A stretch of 64,000 nt of DNA from Bowdeniella nasicola (GTDB taxonomy: Bacteria > Actinomycetota > Actinomycetes > Actinomycetales > Actinomycetaceae). Below the pieces are notes generated by a model. It had not been told where the DNA came from and searched no databases. It saw nothing but the letters and a program-made list of their open reading frames with translations. The stretch lies in assembly GCF_900107735.1 (NCBI RefSeq), contig NZ_FNQV01000001.1, positions 203,034 through 267,033 on the forward strand. The letters are read 5' to 3'. Position numbers and translations under genes: made by a program. This document shows, one piece after another, positions 19,549 through 30,262 of this stretch (position 1 is its first letter; each line of letters opens with the position of its first letter).

Positions 19549-22500
19549 TCCTTCGCGGGCGCGAGCCACAGGGCTCCGAGGGGCGGAATCCGCAGGCGCA
19601 CGGAGTGCTCACGGCCATCCCACGGGATATCTTCGGCCGAGACGCGGCCGAGATTGCCTACGCCGGAGCCGCCGTACAGCTCAGAATCGGTGTTGAGCAG
19701 TTCGAGCCAGTCCCCGCCTTGCGGTAGGCCGATGCGGTAATTCTCGTGCGGCGAGCCGGCAAAGTTGATGACGCACACCACCACGTCCTCGCCGTCGGAA
19801 GAGCGCCGCAGGAAGCTCAACACGTTATGGTCCGCGTCGTCGGCCTGGATCCACTCAAAGCCGCGGTGGGAGAAATCCTCCGAGTACAGCGCCGGGTATT
19901 GGACGTACAGTTCGTTCATCGTGCGAACGAGTTCGGCGACACCGGCGTGGGTAGGGTTATCGAGCAGCCACCAATCCAGGGACTGGGCTTCGTTCCATTC
20001 GGCGTCTTGGGCGAATTCCTGGCCCATGAACAGCAGCTGCTTGCCTGGGTGGGACCACTGGTAGGCAAGAGCGACGCGGACGCCGGCGAGCTGCTGCCAC
20101 CAGTCGCCGGGCATCTTGCGCTTCAGGGAGCCCTTGCCGTGTACGACTTCGTCGTGGCTGATGGGAAGGATGAACTGCTCGGAGAACGCATACACGAGCG
20201 AGAACGTCAGCATGCCGTGGTGGTAGCGCCGGTTGATCGGGGCCTCGGCGAGGTATCGCAGCGTGTCGTTCATCCAGCCCATGTTCCATTTCAGGCCGAA
20301 GCCGAGCCCACCGGCGTCGGTGGGCTCGGTCACGCCCGGCCATGCGGTGGACTCCTCGGCGATCATGACGATGCCGGGGTTGCGCCGGTAGGCGGTGGCG
20401 TTGGCTTCCTGCAGGAACTGGATGGCCTCCAGGTTCTCGCGCCCGCCGTAGATATTGGGCTGCCACTGCCCGTCGTTGCGCGAGTAGTCCAGGTAGAGCA
20501 TGGAAGCCACCGCGTCGACGCGCAGCCCGTCGATGTGGAATTCTTCGAGCCAATACAGGGCGTTGGCGACGAGGAAGTTGCGGACCTCGTTGCGTCCGAA
20601 GTTGAAGACGAGCGTGCCCCAGTCGGGGTGTTCGCCGCGCAGCGGGTTCGGATCCTCATACAGCGGCGTGCCATCGAAGCGGGCGAGCGCCCAGGCGTCC
20701 TTCGGGAAGTGGGCGGGCACCCAGTCCATGATGACGCCGATGCCGGCCTGGTGGAGCTGGTCGATGAGGTACTTGAAGTCATCGGGCGAGCCGAAGCGCG
20801 AGGTGGGTGCGTAATAGCTTGTGACCTGGTAGCCCCAGGAGCCGCCAAAGGGGTGCTCGGCGACGGGCATGAATTCGACATGCGTAAAGCCGAGCGAGGA
20901 GACGTATTCGACGAGTTCGTGTGCCAGCGCCCGGTAGGACAGGCCCGCCCGCCAGGACCCCAAATGCACTTCGTAAATCGACATCGGCCCCGTGTGCGGG
21001 TCGGATTCGTTGCGCTTGGCCAACCAGTCCTGATCGCCCCACTCGTAGGCGGAATCGACGACGACGGAGGCGGTAGCAGGCGGGATTTGGGTGCCGCGCG
21101 CCATCGGGTCGGCCTTTTCGTGCCAGCCGCCGTCGGCGGACCAGATCTCGAACTTGTAGCACTGGCCGGCGCTCGCGCCGGGGATGAACAGTTCCCAGAC
21201 GCCCGAGGAGCCGAGGGAGCGCATCGCGTGCTGGGTGCCGTCCCAGTTGTTCATATCGCCCTTGACGCGCACCGCGCGCGCCGAGGGGGCCCAGACGGTA
21301 AAGGAGACGCCGGAGACGTCGCCGAGGACGGAGGGGAAGTGACGCACGTGTGCGCCAAGGACCCGCCAGAGGTCTTCGTGGCGGCCCGCGGCCAGCAGGT
21401 GGCCGTCGAGCTCGCCGAAGGTGGGCCAGAAGCGGTAGGGGTCATCGAGCGTGTGCGTTTCATTGCCGTAGCTCACGCGCACCCGGTAGTCCGGCACGTC
21501 GGGCCCGGGTAGGACCGCTACCCAGATGCCGTCGTGTTCATGGCGCGCCGGGTAACTGCCGTCGGCCGTCACGATCTCCACCGCGGAGGCCAGATGGCGC
21601 AGTGTGCGGATGGTGATGGCGCCATCGTGTTCGTGGGCGCCCAGGATGGAGTGCGGATCGTGGTGCAGGCCGCGCGCAACCGCGGAAAGGTAGTCGTGCG
21701 CGACGGGTGCGGGCTCAGCGTTCATGATGTTAGTTTCCCACCTTTTGTCGGGATCTGTCGCGGTGTTGAACGACGCGGCGGCGGCGAGCAGCTGCGTGAT
21801 TCCCGCGAGCGGGATCGCGAGCCAGTCGGGCCGGTTCTGGGCCTCGTAGCGGGCCTCGTACAGGGCCTTATCGAGTTCGAGGGCTGCGAGCAGTTCGGGG
21901 TAGTCGGAAGGGTCCGGTACGTCGGCTGCGCGGTAGCCGGTGAGGAAGGCCTCGCGCGCGCTTTGCCGCCACTGCTCGGCGGGGGCATCGGCGGAGGCGG
22001 CCGCGTAGTCGAAGGAGCGCAGCATGCCGGCGACATCGCGCAGCGGCAAGTCCAGCTCGGAGCGCTCGGCGAGGGGGCGCAGTGGTTCGCCCTCGAAATC
22101 GAGCAGCATCCAGCCGCGCTCGGGGGCCTTGAGTACCTGGCCGAGGTGCAGGTCGCCATGGACGCGCTGCAGCCGCGGCCAGGGCCGGGCGGCTGCGGCC
22201 GCGAACAGTGCCTCGACCTCATCGGCGTGCGCCGCGAGCTCGGGGACGGCCTGGCAAGCGGCCTCGTACCGCTCGTGCCAGGTGGCCGCGATTTGCTCGC
22301 GGATTTCGGGCGTCGCGCTCTTCGTGGGCATGACCTCGCCAAGGACGCGGTGCACGTCCGCGCAGGCGCGGCCGAGAGACTCGGCGGCAAAATCCTGCCC
22401 GGTCGCAATCGATTCCAGCGCCTGGCTCCACGCGTCGGTGACGCCCGGCAAAAACTCCTGGGCGACGGCCAGGTGGCCGGTGGCGCGCGGGCCTGGCGAG

Positions 22501-23075
22501 CCATCGGGCGCAATCGTCTGCCAGCCGCCCGCGAGGTAGCCCTTGGGCTCGGGCACGCTCGAACAGCCCGCGCCACCGAGCGCGCCGGTGACAACGACGT
22601 CGGGGTTCTCGCCCGCGGTCACGACCCGGAAGATCTTGACGATGACCCGCTCGTCGTCCTCCAACGTGATGATGAGCGAGGTGTTGGATTGCTCGGCCGA
22701 AACGACGCGAGATTCGCGCACGGCAGCGCTCGGCGCGCCGATGAGGGCGGCCATGAGCGCTGGGGCGAAGTCAGGATCGTAGACCGCGTCATACAGGTAG
22801 CGCGGCGCGGGGTTGGTCGCGGTCGGATCGTCAAGAACCTCGGCGATGAGCGCGTCCTCAAGGCCCGGCAGCGGGCGGCGCCGAATAGCGATCGGGAGCT
22901 GGTAGTGCGTCGTCGTGGGGGAAGCCAGATCGGCAAGGACGATGACGGCGAAATCGACGTCGCTGGTAGAAGCGAGGCGAATATCGGTCTCGGCTAGCGC
23001 GAGGCGCGGCGTATGGTCCTTGCCCATGAACCAGCGTCGCCCCGCGACGTAGGCGGTGAACAGGTCCGGGTTCAT
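19545..23075 (-). CDS. glgB: Maltokinase-branching enzyme fusion (Mak::GlgB)
   Basis: One uninterrupted frame of 1176 codons. Residues 1-450 are maltokinase, making maltose-1-phosphate from maltose and [23 protein letters not shown] cap, [11 protein letters not shown] catalytic loop and MLLDFEGEP metal loop. Residues 451-1176 are a complete GH13 glycogen branching enzyme, with [24 protein letters not shown] (nucleophile Asp) and MIAEEST (acid Glu). Both halves have normal full length. No stop separates them, but ATG 21725 at the junction has AAGGTGG about 12 bases upstream, so GlgB could also be made alone. ATG 23075 overlaps the treS stop (ATGA). Confidence 0.93.
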   Translation of the reverse strand: MNPDLFTAYVAGRRWFMGKDHTPRLALAETDIRLASTSDVDFAVIVLADLASPTTTHYQLPIAIRRRPLPGLEDALIAEVLDDPTATNPAPRYLYDAVYDPDFAPALMAALIGAPSAAVRESRVVSAEQSNTSLIITLEDDERVIVKIFRVVTAGENPDVVVTGALGGAGCSSVPEPKGYLAGGWQTIAPDGSPGPRATGHLAVAQEFLPGVTDAWSQALESIATGQDFAAESLGRACADVHRVLGEVMPTKSATPEIREQIAATWHERYEAACQAVPELAAHADEVEALFAAAAARPWPRLQRVHGDLHLGQVLKAPERGWMLLDFEGEPLRPLAERSELDLPLRDVAGMLRSFDYAAASADAPAEQWRQSAREAFLTGYRAADVPDPSDYPELLAALELDKALYEARYEAQNRPDWLAIPLAGITQLLAAAASFNTATDPDKRWETNIMNAEPAPVAHDYLSAVARGLHHDPHSILGAHEHDGAITIRTLRHLASAVEIVTADGSYPARHEHDGIWVAVLPGPDVPDYRVRVSYGNETHTLDDPYRFWPTFGELDGHLLAAGRHEDLWRVLGAHVRHFPSVLGDVSGVSFTVWAPSARAVRVKGDMNNWDGTQHAMRSLGSSGVWELFIPGASAGQCYKFEIWSADGGWHEKADPMARGTQIPPATASVVVDSAYEWGDQDWLAKRNESDPHTGPMSIYEVHLGSWRAGLSYRALAHELVEYVSSLGFTHVEFMPVAEHPFGGSWGYQVTSYYAPTSRFGSPDDFKYLIDQLHQAGIGVIMDWVPAHFPKDAWALARFDGTPLYEDPNPLRGEHPDWGTLVFNFGRNEVRNFLVANALYWLEEFHIDGLRVDAVASMLYLDYSRNDGQWQPNIYGGRENLEAIQFLQEANATAYRRNPGIVMIAEESTAWPGVTEPTDAGGLGFGLKWNMGWMNDTLRYLAEAPINRRYHHGMLTFSLVYAFSEQFILPISHDEVVHGKGSLKRKMPGDWWQQLAGVRVALAYQWSHPGKQLLFMGQEFAQDAEWNEAQSLDWWLLDNPTHAGVAELVRTMNELYVQYPALYSEDFSHRGFEWIQADDADHNVLSFLRRSSDGEDVVVCVINFAGSPHENYRIGLPQGGDWLELLNTDSELYGGSGVGNLGRVSAEDIPWDGREHSVRLRIPPLGALWLAPAKD

Positions 23076-24808
23076 GACGCCTCCGGCGGGGTGAGGGCCA
23101 GCCAGAAAAAGTCGCGGGCGGCCAGGGTCAGGGCGAGCTCGCCCTCTGCGGAGACATCGGGGAAGCGCGCGCCGCCAAAAACGTCGGTGACGACGAAATT
23201 GGCGTGCTCGGGCAGGTTGATTGTTGCGGCGCGCGAGGTGTTCGCGAGGTTCGCGATGCACAGAATCGTCTCGTCGGCGTTCGAGCGGGTGTAGGACAGC
23301 ACCGCTCGGTGGTTGGCGTCCAGCATGGTGAAATCACCGTCGCCGAAGACGGGGTGGGCGCGCCGAATCTCGAGCATGCCGCGCATCCAGTGCAGCAGCG
23401 AAGTCGGCGTCGCCAACTGTGCCTCGACGTTGATACCCGAGTAGTGGTGGACGAGCGACTGGATGACGGGCAGGTAGAGCTTGCCCGGGTCCGCGGTGGA
23501 AAAGCCCGCGTTGCGGTCCGGCGTCCACTGCATGGGGGTGCGCACCGAGTCGCGGTCGGGCAGCCAAATATTGTCGCCCATCCCGATCTCATCGCCGTAG
23601 TACAGGCACGGGGAGCCCGGCAGCGACAAGAGCAGCGCGTTGGCCAGCTCGATCTCCGCGCGCGAATTGCGCAGCAGGGGCGCCAGGCGTCGGCGGATGC
23701 CGACGTTCGCGCGCATTCGCGGGTCTTCCGCATACCAGCCGTACATCGCGGCACGCTCTTCCGTCGTCACCATCTCCAAGGTGAGTTCGTCGTGATTGCG
23801 CAAGAACGTGCCCCACTGGCCGCCGGCGGGCAGCGCCGGGGTGTCGGCCAGGATCTGGCGGATCGCGCCGGAGCGCTGCTCGCGCAGCGCATAGTAGATG
23901 CGCGGCATGACGGGGAAGTGGAAGCACATGTGGCATTCGGGGCGCTCGTCGGTGCCGTAATATTCGACGACGTCCTGGGGCCACTGGTTGGCTTCGGCCA
24001 GCAGGATACGGCCTGGGAATTCACGGTCGAGCATCGCGCGCACGTCGGCCAAAAACTCGTGCGTCTTTGGCAGGTTCTCGCAGTTTGTGCCCTCTTCTTC
24101 ATACAGGTAGGGCACGGCGTCGAGCCGGAAGCCATCAACCCCGGTGGCGGCCCAGAACCGCACGACGTCGAACATCGCCTCGTGCACGGCGGGGTTTTCG
24201 AAGTTCAGGTCCGGCTGGTGGGAGAAGAAGCGGTGCCAGAAGTACTGCTTGCGCACCGGGTCGAAGGTCCAGTTCGAGGTTTCGGTGTCGACGAAGATGA
24301 CTCGAGCGTCGGCGTATTCCGTATTCGTGTCGCGCCAAACGTAGAAATTGCCGTAGGGCCCGTCGGGGTTGGAACGGGAGGCCTGGAACCACGGGTGCTG
24401 ATCGGAGGTGTGGTTCATGACGAGGTCGATGATGACGCGCAGGCCGCGGGCGTGGGCCTCGTTCATGAACTCCTCGAAGTCGGCCATCGAACCGTAGGTG
24501 GTGTCGATGTTCGTGTAATCGGAGACGTCGTAGCCGCCGTCGGCCATGGGGGAGGGATAAAACGGCGGGATCCACAGGCAGTCGACGCCGAGCCACTGCA
24601 GGTAGTCGAGGCGGTCGATCAGCCCGCGAATATCGCCGACGCCGTCGCCGTCGGAATCCGCGAAACCGCGCAGCAACACCTCGTAGAACACGGCGGTGCG
24701 GAACCACTCGGGATCATCGCTTAGGCCCGGCCTATGCACGTCCCCAAAGGCGTGCGCGACGTGGGAGGAGCGGCGGGCGGTGGTTTCGGGATGCAGGGAG
24801 TGCCTCAA
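23072..24808 (-). CDS. treS: Trehalose synthase (maltose alpha-D-glucosyltransferase)
   Basis: GH13 enzyme interconverting trehalose and maltose, the entry to the GlgE pathway. It shows [30 protein letters not shown] with the nucleophile Asp230, [12 protein letters not shown] with the acid Glu272, and FLRNHDEL for the third carboxylate. About 578 residues, the usual length. TTG 24808 is chosen because GAAGGTGA lies about 8 bases upstream and TTGA overlaps the glgE stop; GTG 24838 is possible but lacks a binding site. It overlaps mak at its 3' end, so Mak receives maltose from a coupled gene. Confidence 0.93.
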   Translation of the reverse strand: MRHSLHPETTARRSSHVAHAFGDVHRPGLSDDPEWFRTAVFYEVLLRGFADSDGDGVGDIRGLIDRLDYLQWLGVDCLWIPPFYPSPMADGGYDVSDYTNIDTTYGSMADFEEFMNEAHARGLRVIIDLVMNHTSDQHPWFQASRSNPDGPYGNFYVWRDTNTEYADARVIFVDTETSNWTFDPVRKQYFWHRFFSHQPDLNFENPAVHEAMFDVVRFWAATGVDGFRLDAVPYLYEEEGTNCENLPKTHEFLADVRAMLDREFPGRILLAEANQWPQDVVEYYGTDERPECHMCFHFPVMPRIYYALREQRSGAIRQILADTPALPAGGQWGTFLRNHDELTLEMVTTEERAAMYGWYAEDPRMRANVGIRRRLAPLLRNSRAEIELANALLLSLPGSPCLYYGDEIGMGDNIWLPDRDSVRTPMQWTPDRNAGFSTADPGKLYLPVIQSLVHHYSGINVEAQLATPTSLLHWMRGMLEIRRAHPVFGDGDFTMLDANHRAVLSYTRSNADETILCIANLANTSRAATINLPEHANFVVTDVFGGARFPDVSAEGELALTLAARDFFWLALTPPEAS

Positions 24809-26910
24809 CGTGGTGTCACCTTCACAATGTGGGCGCACTGGGTGCGCGGGTCGAGCCGGACGAAGGGGACCGGCCCCCAGACAAAGTCCTGTCCTGACAT
24901 TTCATCATGAACCTCGAGTAATGGTGAATCGAGCCCGAGCGCGGCCATATCGAGGTGGATGAGCGACTCGCGCGCATTGTGGGGATCTAGATTGACGACG
25001 ACGATCACCACGTCGTCGCGGCCATCGGGCGTGAAGCGGGCCGGCATGCGCTTGGAAAAACACAGCGTCTGCTCATCGGTCGTCGGGTGGATCGTGATGT
25101 CGTGCAGCTGCTGCAGGGCGGGGTGGGCGCGGCGAATCCGGTTGAGCATCGTGATGAGGGTGGTCATCCCCTCGGCCTCGGGAGCGCCCCAGTTGCGCGG
25201 CTTAAATTCGTATTTCTCGTTATCGATCTGTTCCTCGAAGCCGGGCCGGGGCGTCGACTCAATAAATTCGTAACCGGAGTAGATGCCCCACGTGGGGGCG
25301 CCGGTGGCGGCGAGCACGGCTCGGATTGCAAAGGCCGCGGCGCCGCCCTCGGTCATGTAGGGGGTGAGGATGTCGTGGGTGGTGGGCCAGAAGCTCGGGC
25401 GGAACATCGCCGAGGTTTCGCGCGCGACCTCGGTGAAATACTCGGCGAGCTCCTCCTTGGTGTGGCGCCAGGTGAAATAGGTATAGGACTGGTGGAACCC
25501 GATCGCCCCGAGGGTACGCATCATGGCCGGGCGGGTGAAGGCCTCGGCAAGGAAAACGACCTCGGGGTGTACCTCGTGGAAGTGCGCGAGCAGGCGCTGC
25601 CAGAAGTTCAGGGGTTTCGTGTGCGGGTTGTCGACGCGAAAGAGCGTGACGCCGTGGTCGATCCAGACCTGGAGCATGTCGCGGATCGCGACGTAGATGC
25701 CCTCGGGATCGTTATCGAAGTTCAGGGGGTAGATGTCCTGGTATTTCTTCGGCGGATTCTCGGCGTAGGCGATCGAGCCGTCGGCGCGCTTGGTAAACCA
25801 CTCGGGATGTTCGCTCACCCAGGGGTGGTCCGGGGAGCACTGCAGCGCGATATCGAGCGCCACCTCGAGGTTGAGTTCGCGGGCGCGGGCGACGAAGGCG
25901 TCAAACTCGTCGAAGGTGCCAAGCTCAGCGTGGATCGCGTCGTGGCCGCCGTCGGTGGCGCCAATGCCATAGGGCGAGCCCGGGTCCCCATCCTTGGCGA
26001 CGAGGGTGTTGTTGCGGCCCTTGCGGTTGGTGGTGCCGATGGGGTGGATGGGGGTGAGGTAGATGACGTCGAAGCCCATATCGGCGACGGCGGGCAGGCG
26101 CTTCGCGGCCGTCTCGAACGTGCCGGAGACCCAGTGCCCGAGCTTTTCGTCGAAGTAGGCGCCCTCGGAGCGCGGGAACATTTCATACCAGGCGCCGCAC
26201 ATCGCGAGCTTGCGGTGGACGACGAGCGGGTAGGTGGCAGAGGGGGAGACGAAATCGCGCAGCGGATGCGCGGCAAAAACTTCGGTGACTTCGGGCGAGG
26301 TGGCTGCCTGGAGCGCGCCGGCCGGATCGGAGGCATCGCGCAGCACGGCGACGGCGCGCCCGAGGGTTTCGATCGCCTCGGACGGCAGCGCACGGTTCGC
26401 GGCCCGCTCGAAGAGGATCGCGCCCTCGGCGCACATGAGCTCGGCGTCGATGCCGGCGCCGATTTTGATGCTGGCGTCGTGCACCCACGTCGCGTACGGG
26501 TCGGAGAACCCTTCGACGAAGAAGCTCCAGTCGCCCGGTTCATCGGGCTGCAGCCAGCCCTCGTAGCGGTCTAGGCCCTTTTCGACCTCCCGCATCGCGG
26601 TTCGGGAGTGTTCGCTGCCGTCGGGCCGCAGCAACACAGCGGTAGCTCCGTAGGCATCGTGGCCGTCGCGAAACACCGTCGCCGAAATGGGGAATGGTTC
26701 ACCGACCGCTGCCTTGGCGGGCCAGCGCCCGCCCTCCACGACCGGTTGGACTTCGGTGACCGGGATGCGCCCGATGATTTGGTAGGGCGCCGGTTCGGGT
26801 TTGGGATCCGGGGCCGGGTCGCGATCGACGTGCCCGACGGGGACCTCGGGTGCGGCGGCGCGGTGGGGTTCGACGGGGACGGCTGACTGACGCGACTTCT
26901 TCTTGCTCAC
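24805..26910 (-). CDS. glgE: Alpha-1,4-glucan:maltose-1-phosphate maltosyltransferase
   Basis: GH13_3 enzyme extending linear alpha-glucan with maltose-1-phosphate. The nucleophile Asp427 is in [12 protein letters not shown] and the acid Glu456 in [28 protein letters not shown] and [14 protein letters not shown] are GlgE signatures. A basic and Pro-rich N-terminal stretch (about 60 residues) precedes the carbohydrate-binding domain. It is 701 residues. GTG 26910 is chosen because TACCGT ends 6 bases upstream; the GGAGGT between them touches the start and is too close to act as a ribosome binding site. First gene of glgE-treS-mak::glgB. Confidence 0.95.
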   Translation of the reverse strand: MSKKKSRQSAVPVEPHRAAAPEVPVGHVDRDPAPDPKPEPAPYQIIGRIPVTEVQPVVEGGRWPAKAAVGEPFPISATVFRDGHDAYGATAVLLRPDGSEHSRTAMREVEKGLDRYEGWLQPDEPGDWSFFVEGFSDPYATWVHDASIKIGAGIDAELMCAEGAILFERAANRALPSEAIETLGRAVAVLRDASDPAGALQAATSPEVTEVFAAHPLRDFVSPSATYPLVVHRKLAMCGAWYEMFPRSEGAYFDEKLGHWVSGTFETAAKRLPAVADMGFDVIYLTPIHPIGTTNRKGRNNTLVAKDGDPGSPYGIGATDGGHDAIHAELGTFDEFDAFVARARELNLEVALDIALQCSPDHPWVSEHPEWFTKRADGSIAYAENPPKKYQDIYPLNFDNDPEGIYVAIRDMLQVWIDHGVTLFRVDNPHTKPLNFWQRLLAHFHEVHPEVVFLAEAFTRPAMMRTLGAIGFHQSYTYFTWRHTKEELAEYFTEVARETSAMFRPSFWPTTHDILTPYMTEGGAAAFAIRAVLAATGAPTWGIYSGYEFIESTPRPGFEEQIDNEKYEFKPRNWGAPEAEGMTTLITMLNRIRRAHPALQQLHDITIHPTTDEQTLCFSKRMPARFTPDGRDDVVIVVVNLDPHNARESLIHLDMAALGLDSPLLEVHDEMSGQDFVWGPVPFVRLDPRTQCAHIVKVTPR

Positions 26911-26916
26911 ACCTCC

Positions 26917-26934
26917 ACGGTAGCGAGACCTCGC
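26917..26934 (-). promoter_or_regulatory. Leaderless glgE -10 and adjacent inverted repeat
   Basis: On the minus strand TACCGT (26922-26917) ends 6 bases before GTG 26910. Directly upstream GCGAG-AC-CTCGC (26923-26934) is a 5-bp inverted repeat that could be an operator. Confidence 0.45.
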
Positions 26935-26964
26935 ACCCAATGCAGCGGGTGTGGACCATGCGAG

Positions 26965-26970
26965 TAGATT
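26965..26970 (+). promoter_or_regulatory. -10 element of the trkH gene
   Basis: TAGATT ends 6 bases before TTG 26977. A leaderless TTG is unusual; GTG 26986 is the alternative start and would have a 9-base leader. Confidence 0.4.
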
Positions 26971-26976
26971 TGGTCC

Positions 26977-28359
26977 TTGAGTCTTGTGCGCGCCGCGCGG
27001 CCCGGCCAATTCATCGTGGGCGCATTCGTCGCGACGATCCTGCTGGGAACGCTGCTGTTGATGCTGCCGGTGGCCCGCACGGGGGCGCCCGGCTGGCCCA
27101 CCGGCGTCGAGCCGCCCGTCCTCGGGCCGGCAATCGGGCGGGGCGCGCCGCTGTCCGTCGCGCTGTTTACCGCGACGAGCGCGACGAGCGTGACGGGGCT
27201 GATCGTCGTGGATACCGCAACATACTGGAGCGGTTTTGGCCAGGCGGTCCTGTTAGTGCTCATGCAGATCGGTGGGCTTGGCACCATGACGATCGCGGCG
27301 CTCGTCGCCATCGTTATCGCGCGCCGGCTGGGCCTGCATCAGCGCAGCCTGACCGCCGCCGCGACGGGCGAGCTCCACCTGGGCGATGTGCGCCTCGTGA
27401 TCGTGCGCATCGCGACGCTTGCCGTCCTTGCGCAGGCCGTCGGTACGGCGCTCATGGCCCTGCGGTTCCTTGTCCTCGGCCAGGATCCCGGCACGGCCGT
27501 TTTCCATGCGCTGTTCTTGGCGATTTCCGCGTTCAACAATGCGGGCTTTGCGCCCTACACTGATTCGCTCATCGGTTACGGGGCGGATGCCGCGATCATC
27601 CTGCCCGTCTCCGCGCTCATCATCCTCGGCGGGCTCGGCTTTCCCGTCCTGATCGAATTGCGTCGCCGGTTTCGCATGCCGCGACGCTACTCGCTCAATA
27701 CCCGGCTCGTGCTCGTGGGCACGGCGCTGCTGCTGGCCGGGGGCTGGCTCGCGATGGCCGTCTTAGAATGGCGCAATCCCGACACGCTCGGCGGACGACC
27801 GCTCGGCACCAAACTCCTGCTGTCCTGGTTCGCCTCCGTCTCGCCGCGCACGGCCGGATTCAACTCCGTGGACATCGCCGGCCAGTACGACGTGACGTGG
27901 CTCGTGACCGACCTGCTCATGTTCGTCGGGGGCGGCCCGGCCGGAACCGCGGGCGGGATCAAAGTAACGACGGCGCTCGTCATCGCCTACATCGTCGTCA
28001 CCGAAATCAGGGGCGAGCGGGCCGTCAACGCGCTCGGGCGGCGCCTGTCACGCTCGGTGCATCGCCAGGCGCTGACCGTCGCGGCGCTCTCGGCGCTCGC
28101 GGTCCTCATCGTGACGATGGGGCTCATGATCCTGACGCCCGCGGACCTGGATCGCTCCCTGTTTGAGGCCGTCAGTGCGTTTGCGACCGTCGGGCTATCC
28201 ACGGGGATTACGGCAGAGCTGCCGGGCGCCGCGCAAGGACTAATCATCGTGCTAATGTTTATCGGCCGACTCGGGCCGGTGACCGTCGCGGCGGCGCTCG
28301 CGCTTTCGCGTCGGACAAAACTCTACGAGTACCCCAAGGATCGGCCGCTCATCGGCTAG
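26977..28359 (+). CDS. TrkH/KtrB-type potassium channel subunit
   Basis: Integral membrane K+ translocating subunit of about 460 residues. Selectivity-filter-like loops are visible: TATSATSVTGL, ISAFNNAGFAP, SPRTAGFNSVD and FATVGLSTG, one per repeat, each followed by a hydrophobic helix. This four-repeat pattern defines the Trk/Ktr/HKT superfamily. It is followed 13 bases later by its cytosolic RCK-domain partner. The start is either TTG 26977 or GTG 26986. It is divergent from glgE. Confidence 0.92.
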   Translation: MSLVRAARPGQFIVGAFVATILLGTLLLMLPVARTGAPGWPTGVEPPVLGPAIGRGAPLSVALFTATSATSVTGLIVVDTATYWSGFGQAVLLVLMQIGGLGTMTIAALVAIVIARRLGLHQRSLTAAATGELHLGDVRLVIVRIATLAVLAQAVGTALMALRFLVLGQDPGTAVFHALFLAISAFNNAGFAPYTDSLIGYGADAAIILPVSALIILGGLGFPVLIELRRRFRMPRRYSLNTRLVLVGTALLLAGGWLAMAVLEWRNPDTLGGRPLGTKLLLSWFASVSPRTAGFNSVDIAGQYDVTWLVTDLLMFVGGGPAGTAGGIKVTTALVIAYIVVTEIRGERAVNALGRRLSRSVHRQALTVAALSALAVLIVTMGLMILTPADLDRSLFEAVSAFATVGLSTGITAELPGAAQGLIIVLMFIGRLGPVTVAAALALSRRTKLYEYPKDRPLIG

Positions 28360-28372
28360 AAGGTGGTGTTGC

Positions 28373-29053
28373 GTGTTTCCTTCGATTTCTCGCCGCGTCC
28401 CGACGGGCTCCTCCGTCGTCGTCATCGGGTTGGGGCGTTTCGGCTCGGCGATGGCCGAAGAGCTGGAAAAGACCGGCACCGAGGTGCTCGCGATCGATGC
28501 CAGTGCGGAGGTCGTCCAACAGTATTCGCCGCTGCTCACCCACGTCGTGCGTGCCGACGGCACGAGCGAGGAGGCGCTGCGCCAGCTCTCGGTGCCGGAG
28601 TTCACCACCGCCGTCGTCGCCATCGGCGGTAATCTCGCCGCCTCGATTCTTACCGCCTCGGTGCTGCTGAAGATTGGTGGCATCGAGGTGTGGGCGAAGG
28701 CCTCCAGCCCGGAGCAGGGCAGGATCTTGGAGCAGATGGGCATCCGGCACGTCTTTTATCCCGAGTCCGATATGGGGCGGCGCGCCGCCCACGTCGTGGC
28801 GCAGTCATTCCTGGATTACATCGAGCTCGGCTACGGGTTCGCGCTCGTCTCGACGCGGGCGCCGAAGGACCTGGTGGGGCGGGAGCTCGGGGAGACCAAC
28901 TTGCGGCGCACCGCTGGTATTACGGTGATCGCCGTGCGCGATGAAGATGGCTCCTGGGTGACCGCGCATGCTGGCACATTCATTCATGACGGCGATACTG
29001 TCCTGCTCGTCGGACCCGCTGCCGCCCTTGCCAGGCTGCGCGCTGGGGCGTAA
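28373..29053 (+). CDS. TrkA/KtrA-type potassium uptake regulator
   Basis: A 226-residue cytosolic gating subunit. The RCK-N Rossmann domain starts SVVVIGLGRFGSAMAEELEK with LAIDAS binding nucleotide; the C-terminal RCK-C domain covers roughly residues 140-226 (LGETNLRRTAGITVIAV, DTVLLVGP). GTG 28373 has GAAGGTGG at about 7 bases. It forms the second gene of a two-gene K+ uptake operon; the MFS gene starts directly after its stop. Confidence 0.92.
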   Translation: MFPSISRRVPTGSSVVVIGLGRFGSAMAEELEKTGTEVLAIDASAEVVQQYSPLLTHVVRADGTSEEALRQLSVPEFTTAVVAIGGNLAASILTASVLLKIGGIEVWAKASSPEQGRILEQMGIRHVFYPESDMGRRAAHVVAQSFLDYIELGYGFALVSTRAPKDLVGRELGETNLRRTAGITVIAVRDEDGSWVTAHAGTFIHDGDTVLLVGPAAALARLRAGA

Positions 29054-30247
29054 ATGGGATCGGGCTTCCGGTGGTTCTTCATCGGGCGGACCGCGAGTTT
29101 TATCGGCTCGGCGGCTTCGCCCGTCGCGCTATCGTTCGCGGTCTTGCAGCTGACGGGCGGGGATGCGCAGGCGATGGCTTACGTCCTGGCCGCAAATTCG
29201 CTGCCGCTCATCATCGTCACGTTCCTCGGCGGCGTCCTCGGTGATCGGTTTTCTCGAACGCGGCTGTTGCTGACGACGCATTGTGGTTCGGCCGCGGTGT
29301 TGCTCGCGATCGCCGCCGTCTTGGCGTTCGCGCCGCACCAGGTGTGGCTGCTCGTCGTCCTGAGTTTCCTTGCCGGCTGTCTCTCGGCGGTGACGCGCCC
29401 GGCACTGACCGGCATCGTGCCGCAGCTCGTCGCCCGAGAGCAATTGCAGCGGGCGAATTCCTCCCTCGCGATGACGAAGTCGCTGACGCGGATGTTTGGG
29501 CCGCCGCTCGGTGGAGTCATCGTGGCGCTCTTCGGGGGATACTGGGCCGTCGCGCTCGATGGCGTGATGATGCTGGCGGCAGCGCTGTGCTTCACGCGGA
29601 TCCGGCTGAGCAATGAAACGCTCGCGCCCGCATCCTCCGTCATCGCCTCACTGCGTGAAGGGTTTCGTGAGTTTGCCGCGCGGCGCTGGGTGTGGACCGT
29701 CACGCTCGCCTTTGCCGTCATGAACTTCTTTTACGCCGCGATCATCCTGGTCATGGGTCCCGTCATCGCTGAGGAGAGCTTTGGGGCGCCCGGCTGGGGG
29801 CTCGTCCTGGGAGCCAGCGCGGCGGGGGTGCTCGTGGGTTCCTGGGCGATGTACTACGCGCGAATCCGCCACCTGCTCGCCTTCGGGATGTCGGCTGCGT
29901 GTCTGCTCGCGGCGCCCATGATGGGGTTGGGCCTTGACGTGCCGATCGCGGTGCTCGTGGGCCTCGGCTTCGTATCAGGCCTCGGCTCCGGCGTCATGGG
30001 CATCGCGTGGGATACCTCGATGCAGCAGCATATTGCGGGCGAGGTTCTTTCCCGGGTCAGCTCCTATGACGTGATCGGGTCGTTCATCGCGATCCCGATC
30101 GCGCAACTCCTTGCCGTTCCCATCGCTAGCGCCATCGGGGCCCGCACGTTTGCGATCCTCGCGGGGATCATCACCGTTGTTGCGATGCTCGCGCCGCTCC
30201 TCGTGCGCGAGGTGCGTGCCCTCAGGGTCGCGCCACGCACGCTGTGA
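29054..30247 (+). CDS. MFS transporter, exporter type
   Basis: A 397-residue membrane protein with about 12 hydrophobic segments. The loop after helix 2 (GGVLGDRFSRTRLL) matches the MFS G-x-D-R-x-x-R motif, and a TRPALTGIVPQLV segment is typical of the enterobactin-exporter/MFS-3 group. Substrate unknown; small drugs or siderophores are transported by relatives. ATG follows the TAA of the K+ regulator with no gap, so it may be co-transcribed with the Ktr genes without a functional link. It faces trpS convergently. Confidence 0.85.
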   Translation: MGSGFRWFFIGRTASFIGSAASPVALSFAVLQLTGGDAQAMAYVLAANSLPLIIVTFLGGVLGDRFSRTRLLLTTHCGSAAVLLAIAAVLAFAPHQVWLLVVLSFLAGCLSAVTRPALTGIVPQLVAREQLQRANSSLAMTKSLTRMFGPPLGGVIVALFGGYWAVALDGVMMLAAALCFTRIRLSNETLAPASSVIASLREGFREFAARRWVWTVTLAFAVMNFFYAAIILVMGPVIAEESFGAPGWGLVLGASAAGVLVGSWAMYYARIRHLLAFGMSAACLLAAPMMGLGLDVPIAVLVGLGFVSGLGSGVMGIAWDTSMQQHIAGEVLSRVSSYDVIGSFIAIPIAQLLAVPIASAIGARTFAILAGIITVVAMLAPLLVREVRALRVAPRTL

Positions 30248-30262
30248 GCGGCGCGGGCGCGA

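Noticed and set aside
19746..26574. Long plus-strand open frames opposite glgB, treS and glgE
   Set aside because: Each mirrors codon bias of the real gene; no ribosome binding site or family motif is present.
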